Part shown: positions 7,331-13,869 of the stretch, in pieces
How the letters are laid out: the number at the start of each line of letters is the position of its first letter
Position numbering within the stretch: position 1 is the stretch's first letter
Origin: Methanobacteriota archaeon
Lineage (GTDB): Archaea; Thermoplasmatota; Poseidoniia; Poseidoniales; Poseidoniaceae
Reading direction: 5' to 3'
DNA length: 35,669 nt
NCBI GenBank assembly: GCA_002710015.1
Contig: PAOW01000001.1
Coordinates: 1-35,669 of the forward strand
The notes under the pieces: generated by a model
Told to the model about the DNA's origin: nothing
What the model saw: the letters and a program-made list of their open reading frames with translations, nothing else
The model's database searches: none
Made by a program: the position numbers and the translations under genes

Positions 7331-7753
7331 ATGTTGTCCGATAAAAGCTGGCAATATTTACCAGCAGCCTATGTTGCTGGATTGCTGATGATGAATATAG
7401 TAAGCATACCATTTGGAACGTACTCAATGATAGAGGAATGTCCTGATGATACGTGGAACTGCGATAAAATCGGGTTGGATATTTCTGTCCCTGAGTCTGA
7501 GTTACATGCTGCTATGGAAGAATGGGCAAATGAACGCTCATTTACGACAACGTTCAATGAAGGTCACATAGTAGATAGAACACCATTTTTGCAGTTCCCA
7601 GATGACGTAATTTACGTCTATGAATGTGGCTCATTAGAGTTGCTTAGTCAGTCTCGAATAGGACAGGGTGACATGGGAGTCAATTCAGATAGACTTGATG
7701 ACATAAAACAATTTTTAGAAGAGTATGATTTCTCAGAAATCGGTTGTCAGTAA
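7331..7753 (+). CDS. Membrane-anchored protein of unknown function
   Basis: A 140-aa protein counted from ATG 7331, one base after the dPGM stop; the frame is open further upstream inside gpmA, but that part reads as gpmA shadow. An N-terminal hydrophobic segment (residues ~9-28, YLPAAYVAGLLMMNIVSIPFG) is followed by a polar, acidic domain with three cysteines that might form disulphides outside the cell. I recognise no family. It is probably cotranscribed with gpmA. Its last 7 bases overlap the convergent JAMM protease gene. Confidence 0.65.
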   Translation: MLSDKSWQYLPAAYVAGLLMMNIVSIPFGTYSMIEECPDDTWNCDKIGLDISVPESELHAAMEEWANERSFTTTFNEGHIVDRTPFLQFPDDVIYVYECGSLELLSQSRIGQGDMGVNSDRLDDIKQFLEEYDFSEIGCQ

Positions 7754-8436
7754 GCCATCCCTTCTTCATTTACGAACACTACATTAACCCCAAGTCCTAA
7801 CTTATGGAAGGCTATCAGTTCTAGTGAATGTATGCTATGGCCGGTAGGTGCAATTCCCAAAACCTCTCTATTCTTACTCCATGGGCTAGATTTGTTCTCC
7901 CCAATAATTCTTCTTTCACCCTCTACTCCATCAAACCAGGGAAGTGGTCCTTCGGGGGAAAATTGAATCCCAAGAATCATGTCTACACCGTCTGTACTCT
8001 GAGCAGCATCTGCGTCTGCTTCACTTGGTATTGCTGGGCAATTTGGGTGAGTGTGCAGCCAATGAGTGAATCGTCCGGCTCTTGGCCCTCTGTCACTACC
8101 AAATACTTCGTCAGTCCACTCCTCAGGAAGATGATGAACAGAAAATGAATCTCCTCTGTTCACCATTTTTGCTTCATGGATTCTATAACCCTGTCCTGCA
8201 AACAAATTTGGTTTGTCGTTAATTCCTCTAAACTCAACTTCAATTTCCGGAAGATTTTGGTATTTAGACACATCCAATCCTACTAGAATTTCATCCGGAA
8301 GAGATCTAAATGCCCACTCAAGTATTTGCTCAAGTATCGGTGCAGGGAAGTGGACTTGTGCAACATATTCGTCTCTACGATTATGGGATTCATCATTGTA
8401 AATAGCTAGTGCATTCGCTAACCATTCACTGACCAT
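7747..8436 (-). CDS. JAMM/MPN+ metalloprotease (deubiquitinase/deSAMPylase-like)
   Basis: A 229-aa protein carrying a perfect JAMM zinc motif H-x-H-x7-S-x2-D. The residues are His128 and His130 (HTHP), Ser138 and Asp141 (SEAD). A Glu near residue 49 (PDEILVGLD) could be the upstream acid of the fold. Archaeal JAMM enzymes remove ubiquitin-like SAMP proteins from targets, or cleave C-terminal peptides from sulfur carriers. No SAMP, E1 or cognate carrier gene is in the window, so the substrate is unknown. The protein is longer than minimal archaeal JAMM enzymes (~120-140 aa), with extra sequence on both sides of the core. A perfect 8-bp inverted repeat overlaps the start codon. It is divergent from the acidic Trp-tail protein. 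Confidence 0.82.
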   Translation of the reverse strand: MVSEWLANALAIYNDESHNRRDEYVAQVHFPAPILEQILEWAFRSLPDEILVGLDVSKYQNLPEIEVEFRGINDKPNLFAGQGYRIHEAKMVNRGDSFSVHHLPEEWTDEVFGSDRGPRAGRFTHWLHTHPNCPAIPSEADADAAQSTDGVDMILGIQFSPEGPLPWFDGVEGERRIIGENKSSPWSKNREVLGIAPTGHSIHSLELIAFHKLGLGVNVVFVNEEGMAY

Positions 8437-8459
8437 GTTTATGCGAAAAGGTGGTCAGT
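8428..8459 (-). promoter_or_regulatory. Inverted repeat over the JAMM gene start
   Basis: ACTGACCA (8428-8435) and TGGTCAGT (8452-8459) are perfect 8-bp complements with a 16-nt spacer. One arm covers the JAMM start codon. The other lies next to a TATA-like AACTTATG (about 8461-8468, minus strand) 29 bp upstream. The repeat could bind a dimeric repressor or fold in the mRNA over the AUG. Confidence 0.45.
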
Positions 8460-8525
8460 CATAAGTTTCTAGTGAACAATCTTGCCCGCGTAATACTTGA
8501 ATACCTCCCCACTCTTAAATCAACC

Positions 8526-9218
8526 ATGGCGAAGAAAAGAGGCGGATTCAGTAAGTTCCTTGGAGCTATAACTGGAAGCCCCTATGAACGTCTGTTAAAA
8601 CAAATTGACAAAGTTATAGCCGATTCGGGAGGCGACCGAGCCTTGGGACGAAATTTGAAAAAATTAGTCAAGGTAATCGGTCAGCAGTATGAGGAAGGTA
8701 ACATCGACGAGGAAGAGCATGATTTACTCTTAGAATCGATAGAAGAGGTCGATCCTGAAGGCAGAGAATTTCCTAAACTCGGTGATGATAGTGACGCTTT
8801 TTATGATGAAGGAGAGATGCCGGATTCGCCCGAGTTGAATCTTGGCAAGAGAAAGAACTTGGATGATTTGTTGAAATCTCAAGGCAACGAATTTACTGGT
8901 TCATTTGGACGGGATGAGTTTGATGAATTCAGGAAATCCATGTCTGCTGATTTTTATGCAGATTCAGATGAAGCTATCGCAGCAGGAGATCACAATCACG
9001 AGATTAGAACTCAAAACAGGGTATTTGCTGATGCAGAGGATGGCATTAACTTACTAAAGAAGCAGATGGCAGAAGAAAGCGGATTGGCCAATCCTGATGA
9101 AGAAGAAGAGGATGAAAATTACTACACAGACGATGACGGCGTTGAGTGGTGGAAAGATGATGACGGTTACTGGTGGTATAGAGAGCCAGGACAAGATGAT
9201 TGGCAGCCTCATGATTGA
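8526..9218 (+). CDS. Acidic protein with tryptophan-rich C-terminal tail
   Basis: A 230-aa soluble, very acidic protein with no membrane segment. The frame opens at 8451, but ATG 8526 is preferred because a TAATACTTGAATAC element (8491-8504) lies ~28 bp before it and MAKKRGGFSKFLG reads like a true N-terminus. The first ~80 residues form a helical domain (YERLLKQIDKVIADSGG...). An acidic linker follows, and the last ~30 residues hold a Trp/Tyr/Asp motif (EWWKDDDGYWWYREPG, then DDW). A similar Trp-rich end closes the protein at 30178-31434. No family is recognised; the tail may be a small WW-like binding element. The 3' end overlaps the convergent receiver gene by 10 bases. Confidence 0.72.
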   Translation: MAKKRGGFSKFLGAITGSPYERLLKQIDKVIADSGGDRALGRNLKKLVKVIGQQYEEGNIDEEEHDLLLESIEEVDPEGREFPKLGDDSDAFYDEGEMPDSPELNLGKRKNLDDLLKSQGNEFTGSFGRDEFDEFRKSMSADFYADSDEAIAAGDHNHEIRTQNRVFADAEDGINLLKKQMAEESGLANPDEEEEDENYYTDDDGVEWWKDDDGYWWYREPGQDDWQPHD

Positions 9219-9553
9219 GCCCAGATTTTTAATTCTCCCAATCTGAATTTTTCAATCCCATAATCAGCACCTGCACTCAGCATAGCTTGATTTGCCATGC
9301 TTGCCGAGCTCATCGCTACAATTACTTCCGGCCTCTTTACATTTGAATTGATGAGTTCTTGTAATAATCTCAGTCCCTTTGTTGGTGGCATGTAGTGGTC
9401 TAGAAGCAAGATGTCAGGATTAAATTCTTCAATTCTTTTAAGAAAATCTGATGATTCCCAATATTGATTTATTTGAAAATTTTCAACATTGATTCCGCTA
9501 CTGATTAACAAGGATTCAATATTAACCGAATCTTCAAATGCAAGGACTTTCAT
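9209..9553 (-). CDS. Stand-alone response regulator receiver domain
   Basis: A 114-aa CheY-like receiver. The acidic pair is Glu7-Asp8 (FEDS), the phospho-acceptor is Asp52 (LLLDHYMPP), the switch Ser is Ser82 (AMSSAS), and the conserved Lys102 is in GIEKF. No output domain is attached, so it should signal by protein contact, like CheY or Spo0F. Its ATG overlaps the stop of the upstream PepX-like peptidase gene (ATGA), so the two are translationally coupled, an odd pairing. No histidine kinase is nearby. Confidence 0.85.
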   Translation of the reverse strand: MKVLAFEDSVNIESLLISSGINVENFQINQYWESSDFLKRIEEFNPDILLLDHYMPPTKGLRLLQELINSNVKRPEVIVAMSSASMANQAMLSAGADYGIEKFRLGELKIWAQS

Positions 9554-11436
9554 TCTTCAGCATCCCACCAATTGGGAACATCAAACCATTCAGCAGCATT
9601 ATCTGGTCTCTCAATAAGTGGCAGACTTAGTGTGGATGAAGAATCTAAATTTACTTGTAGACCAAATGTTGCACAAGGGCTAGGCAGATAATCTTCCCCG
9701 GTTTCACTCAACACTAACGATATCTCATGTCCAGCAGGAATTACAGCATCGATTGGATTAAACTCCATCTGCATTGTGTAAGTTGAAAACGGAGTAACAG
9801 TCTTTGCGTTATATCCTCCGTCTCTATACCTCACATCCATTGTAGCATGTCCAATTCTGAGGTTCTCAGTCGCATCAAACATGGTTGCAAAAATTTGGCC
9901 ACCGTCACAGCGTGTTGTAACCGATAAATGCAGGGTTGGCAATCCTGCGATAAATCTCTCTGAATCAGAAGCTGGAATCGTTAGCGTTACTTGTGAATTT
10001 GCACTAACAAAACTACCATCTGAGGAAGCTTGGTCTAGCGTGATGTCTTCCCAAGACATATCTTGTGGTGGCCAAGTATCCTCAACGTGCCATTTACCAT
10101 CATTACGCTGCATTTGGACGTTCAATTCAGGCATGTTGCCATTGCCTTTTAGCCAATACTCAAACCAACCAAACAAATCAACAGCCCAATCCATTCGACT
10201 CATTTCAGGGTAAGCTTCTCGACCGTATCCTGATGTAACCGAATCGTGGACTAATGGTTGATCAGGATAATTGTGAGCCCATTGGCCCATTATCCCTCTG
10301 GCAGGTATTCCCGCATCCTTTAGAAGTTGGTATGTGGGAAATGCGTGATATGGATCAACATTCCAATCTTGCATTCCCCAAACTAAGTATACGCTGCCAC
10401 GATAATTCTCCAAAACATCAGGTAAGTGTCTTCTCTCATCCCAATAGTCATTCCATCCAGCTCCACCATAGTGGGCCCACAAATGAGTTGAGAATGGGTT
10501 GAGGGGGCCAACTAAATCATCTTGGCATACTCGCAATTCATCGGTTGTTAAGTCACTGGTAGCAGCTTGGTATGCGGCATCATACCCCATCGCTCTTGCT
10601 TCACTCGAACCGTTCCGATAGAACATTTCTTGAACCCCAATCGAGCCGGAAATCGGAACTATTGTTTTTAGGTGTTCAGACGGGTTTTGAGCAGCTTCCC
10701 AGTTTGTAGTTCCTGCGTATGACTTACCCATCAGTCCGACGTTCCCATTTGACCATTCTTGCTTACCCAGCCAATCCACTACTGCTTGGATACCAGTTTG
10801 CTCTCCCAATCCTTTGACATCTTGACAATGTGTAGATTGCCCCGTTCCAAATGTAGATGCTTGAGCTAGCGCATAACCATGGGGTATGAAGTTGTCGTAA
10901 ATCCACTCTCCAACTCCTCTGTCAGGAATTGTATTCGGGTTTGAATCATCGCCGACCCCGGGCATTCCTTCACCTCCAAAGTCGTAGTAAGGATGTATGG
11001 TCATTATCACAGGGACCTTTACTCCTGGTTCCACATCTGGCATCCATAGAGCAAGATGCATCAAATCATCTTCTGGAAATCCAACATCTTCCTCTGAAGC
11101 AGGCAGTTCAACAGGAATGAAGTGCTCAGTGTAAGTCCTAACTTTGTAGTGTCCTTGCACTGGAAGAACAGATCTCTCTTGAGTAAGGTTGAGATCCATC
11201 TTGTGTCTATCATGCAGGTCGACTTCCCACCAGTAGTTAGATTTTGAAGCACTAGGAGCGGACTCGATTAGATGACCGACGTTGACTCCTAAGAATAAGA
11301 CAACTATTGAGAATGCAAATGTTGCAGCGAGGGTAATATTCAGTGTTTTATCACTTGAATCTGAGACAATCTCAGCCTCAAAAACCTCGTCCTCCATAAT
11401 CTTGGGAAAACGGTAATATTCATCAGTCTTGTCCAT
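9550..11436 (-). CDS. Membrane-anchored S15/PepX-like (CocE/NonD) serine hydrolase
   Basis: A 628-aa protein. A polar N-terminus is followed by one transmembrane helix (residues 32-52), then an alpha/beta hydrolase of the X-Pro dipeptidyl-peptidase/CocE class. The nucleophile is Ser239 in GKSYAGT, the acid Asp357 in GMQDWNV, and the base His388 in QWAHNYPDQ. A C-terminal jelly-roll (from ~480) is typical of S15 enzymes. GKSY and QDWNV resemble lactococcal PepX more than cocaine esterase, so proline-specific peptide hydrolysis is the better guess. The single anchor should place the enzyme outside the cell, where it could cut peptides for uptake. It is coupled 3' to a receiver-domain gene and divergent from the small membrane protein at 11488. 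Confidence 0.85.
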   Translation of the reverse strand: MDKTDEYYRFPKIMEDEVFEAEIVSDSSDKTLNITLAATFAFSIVVLFLGVNVGHLIESAPSASKSNYWWEVDLHDRHKMDLNLTQERSVLPVQGHYKVRTYTEHFIPVELPASEEDVGFPEDDLMHLALWMPDVEPGVKVPVIMTIHPYYDFGGEGMPGVGDDSNPNTIPDRGVGEWIYDNFIPHGYALAQASTFGTGQSTHCQDVKGLGEQTGIQAVVDWLGKQEWSNGNVGLMGKSYAGTTNWEAAQNPSEHLKTIVPISGSIGVQEMFYRNGSSEARAMGYDAAYQAATSDLTTDELRVCQDDLVGPLNPFSTHLWAHYGGAGWNDYWDERRHLPDVLENYRGSVYLVWGMQDWNVDPYHAFPTYQLLKDAGIPARGIMGQWAHNYPDQPLVHDSVTSGYGREAYPEMSRMDWAVDLFGWFEYWLKGNGNMPELNVQMQRNDGKWHVEDTWPPQDMSWEDITLDQASSDGSFVSANSQVTLTIPASDSERFIAGLPTLHLSVTTRCDGGQIFATMFDATENLRIGHATMDVRYRDGGYNAKTVTPFSTYTMQMEFNPIDAVIPAGHEISLVLSETGEDYLPSPCATFGLQVNLDSSSTLSLPLIERPDNAAEWFDVPNWWDAEE

Positions 11437-11487
11437 TTTAGTCTAAGCAATACAAAGCCTCAAAGAGATGATGTATGAGCGGTTTAC

Positions 11488-11877
11488 ATGGACGAAGGAT
11501 ATACCGTTGCTGGACAATCTATGCCTAACTTGACGACCTTGTATGGAGGCTTCCTGATATTATGGGGAGTCGCAATATCTCAAATATCAGATTCTAATTC
11601 TGTCACATCATATTTCCCATCCCTGCTTGGAATACCAATCATGATATCAGGAGTAGTTGCAAATAAAATTCCTGAAAAGAGAAAGCTTGTGATGCACATT
11701 GCTGCTGTTTTCGGTGTCCTTTGCGCATTAGGAGGAACACGTTTCTTCATGGTAATGTCGAATAGCGAGACCAGCAATTACGCAAAAAGTTCGATGTTGA
11801 TGCTTCTAGTTACGGGCTCTCTCTACACATATGCTTGTGTCCAATCCTTCAAATATGCAAGGAAATCCTCACAATAA
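11488..11877 (+). CDS. Small four-span membrane protein
   Basis: A 129-aa protein with four hydrophobic segments (about residues 16-33, 40-58, 67-88 and 98-117) and short polar loops. The loop EKRKLVMHIAAVFG between spans 2 and 3 resembles small uncharacterised bacterial membrane proteins with an RKHxMH motif; that is a recollection, not a search. Function unknown. It starts at ATG 11488, 51 bp from the divergent peptidase start. The exported cyclophilin begins 32 bp after its stop, so a shared transcript is possible. Confidence 0.7.
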   Translation: MDEGYTVAGQSMPNLTTLYGGFLILWGVAISQISDSNSVTSYFPSLLGIPIMISGVVANKIPEKRKLVMHIAAVFGVLCALGGTRFFMVMSNSETSNYAKSSMLMLLVTGSLYTYACVQSFKYARKSSQ

Positions 11878-11909
11878 TGATTTCATAGTTTGGAATCTCA
11901 GGTTAAGAC

Positions 11910-12839
11910 ATGCGAACCATAGCAATAATCCTGATTGCTCTGGTTATCCCTCCAGTGGTTGGAGCTAATTATGAGACAGGAGATGAAGACTGGAGGAGCA
12001 TTGAAGTAGATACAAATTCATGGACTGATGGTCCAGAATTAGAAGGCTCTCCCATGGATTATCCTAGAGCGGGAGATGCCGTTTTAGCGATAGATGTTGA
12101 GTATAAGCCAAGCCATTTAGGTTCAGCAGTAGAGGGACAAATCATCATAGAATTGTTCGAGGAATGGGCTCCAAATACGACATCTAACATGATCAAAAAT
12201 GTAGAAGAAGGGATTTACAATGGGATATTTTTCCATAGAGTCATAGATGACTTCGTCACTCAAGCAGGTGACCCAACCTGCAAAGCAGTGGGAATCTATC
12301 CAGCAACTAGCGCAACCTGTGGAGGAGGAGGAACTGGAACGACAATTGATTTAGAACTAAACGAAAACCTCTCACACGTGGATGGAGCTATTGGTATGGC
12401 AAGAGGTCAAGACCCCAATAGTGCGGACTCTCAGTGGTATATTGCTGAGACTGAAGCACATGGATTGGATCCTGAAAACAGAGATGACGAAGGTTATGCA
12501 ACATTTGGAGTAGTTCGAAATGGAATGAGTCATGTTAGGGCAATTGCAACAGTGCCTACAACAGATGATCCGTCGGGAGAGGAAGTGGTAGTAAATCCAG
12601 CCTCATCAGCAGGTAGACCAATCTGGGAAGTTCATATTTCCAAAGTTGAGATGATAGGCGTTATACCATATCCTGATGAAATCAGTAATCCAAGCACCAA
12701 GTCATTCCTATCTACGATCGCTGGAAAGGCAACTCTATCCGTAATTTCGATAGTTGTTCTCGTAATTGGTTATTTAGCATACGACCGGTCTAGGAAAGAT
12801 GAGCCAGATGCTATACTACTCGACTTGGATAACGACTAG
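11910..12839 (+). CDS. Exported cyclophilin-type peptidyl-prolyl isomerase, C-terminally anchored
   Basis: A 309-aa protein with a signal peptide (residues 1-19), a cyclophilin domain (~55-245) and a C-terminal transmembrane helix (~275-292) ending in RSRKDEP and an acidic tail. The active core FFHRVIDDFVTQAGD keeps the Arg, Phe and Gln equivalent to CypA R55, F60 and Q63. The QFFI strand reads QWYI, and the Trp121/His126 region is Tyr/Ala-like, as in many prokaryotic cyclophilins. A cysteine pair (DPTCKA, ATCGGGG) sits in an insertion after the core and may form a disulphide. It should help fold proteins on the outer face of the membrane, fitting the many exported proteins nearby. Its stop overlaps that of the convergent Taw2 gene in the bases CTAG. 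Confidence 0.88.
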   Translation: MRTIAIILIALVIPPVVGANYETGDEDWRSIEVDTNSWTDGPELEGSPMDYPRAGDAVLAIDVEYKPSHLGSAVEGQIIIELFEEWAPNTTSNMIKNVEEGIYNGIFFHRVIDDFVTQAGDPTCKAVGIYPATSATCGGGGTGTTIDLELNENLSHVDGAIGMARGQDPNSADSQWYIAETEAHGLDPENRDDEGYATFGVVRNGMSHVRAIATVPTTDDPSGEEVVVNPASSAGRPIWEVHISKVEMIGVIPYPDEISNPSTKSFLSTIAGKATLSVISIVVLVIGYLAYDRSRKDEPDAILLDLDND

Positions 12840-13810
12840 TCAAATTGTAAGTCAAGGACAACGTGGTGAATATTAGGGCTGTATTTCTTGACCATTTCTA
12901 GGTGTAATATTGTAACTTTCTTACCGCTAACAGTTGCAAACCAATCAGAAGTTTTGTTCGACCACTCAGTTAACTCGTTTTTGTGAACATTCATGTGGAC
13001 GTGGATGATTCCACCAGAACTTTTTAGACAATTTACTGCGAGTCCCCATGTGTTCATTGAGGACGGTATTAGTCCTAATACTACCCTATCTGCGATGCCC
13101 TTCAGACCTCTCATAGTTTTTCGATTATCTCCCTCGTGAATTGTACATCTTCGTGTGACTTTATTTTCCATCAAACCTTTTTCCAGAGCATCGATAGCAA
13201 CAGGATTTATTTCACAGGCATGAACATGGCTCGCATTTGTATTTACTAGTAATTGCAGAGTATAATACCCAACACCAGCATAAGCGTCCACTATTGTCTC
13301 TCCCTCTGCATCAAGTCTTCCCATCCTTCCTCTTTCCGTTACGTTACCAGATGAGAACATCGATTTGGTTGCATCGAAGATATAACTTACATTACTCTCT
13401 TTATGCCTCACCCAACCATCACTACCGTAAATCAAGGTCAGTTTTGATTTTCTTTCTATACCTGGATCAATAGTCGACTGCAAGGCCAATTTTTCAGCAT
13501 CGAGTATGTTTGCAACCTCTGCCATAGGCCACTGAGAAGTGTTGGTGCTTTCTGGAAATATTACCATGTCCCCTAATCTTTCCCACTTTTTTGGAGGATT
13601 GCTGAGTATTTTTTTTAATTGTGAAAAGGGAGTGTCTTTTTTCACGATTTCAAAGTCAAGCAATAACTCACCTTCGTTGACAGGGATAGCAATTTTTTCA
13701 CCATATTCCATTGGTCTCAAGTTGGAATTAATTAGGCCTTCATTTCTCAGTCTTTCCATTTCAAAATTTGCATCATCGCGAGAGCAGATGAACGCTGGTG
13801 ATGAAGGCAT
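12836..13810 (-). CDS. taw2: Taw2/TYW2-like tRNA wyosine aminocarboxypropyltransferase
   Basis: A 324-aa class I SAM-dependent enzyme of the Trm5/TYW2 family. FSSGNVTERGRMG comes before the SAM fold; motif I is DAYAGVGYYT (175-184). ACEINPVAIDAL holds the ribose-binding acid, followed by GDNR (227-230) and GLIPSS (246-251). GLIPSS in place of the Trm5-type proline-rich motif, with the later HVHMNV, favours TYW2/Taw2. That enzyme transfers the 3-amino-3-carboxypropyl group of SAM to 4-demethylwyosine at G37 of tRNA-Phe. Trm5 (m1G37) is the alternative. This is one of the more clearly archaeal/eukaryotic genes in the window. It starts at ATG 13810, sharing an AT-rich promoter core with the divergent surface protein gene. 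Confidence 0.8.
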   Translation of the reverse strand: MPSSPAFICSRDDANFEMERLRNEGLINSNLRPMEYGEKIAIPVNEGELLLDFEIVKKDTPFSQLKKILSNPPKKWERLGDMVIFPESTNTSQWPMAEVANILDAEKLALQSTIDPGIERKSKLTLIYGSDGWVRHKESNVSYIFDATKSMFSSGNVTERGRMGRLDAEGETIVDAYAGVGYYTLQLLVNTNASHVHACEINPVAIDALEKGLMENKVTRRCTIHEGDNRKTMRGLKGIADRVVLGLIPSSMNTWGLAVNCLKSSGGIIHVHMNVHKNELTEWSNKTSDWFATVSGKKVTILHLEMVKKYSPNIHHVVLDLQFD

Positions 13811-13832
13811 AAATGGTGCTGGTATGGCAAAC

Positions 13833-13843
13833 CATGTTAAATG
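13833..13843. promoter_or_regulatory. Shared bidirectional TATA core
   Basis: CATGTTAAATG lies 28 bp from the Taw2 start (minus strand, 13810) and about 32 bp from the surface protein start (plus strand, 13870). It reads as a TATA-like element on both strands (GTTAAATG and CATTTAAC), so one TBP site may serve both divergent genes. Confidence 0.4.
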
Positions 13844-13869
13844 TCCCAGTCAGCAGATTATATGTTAGC

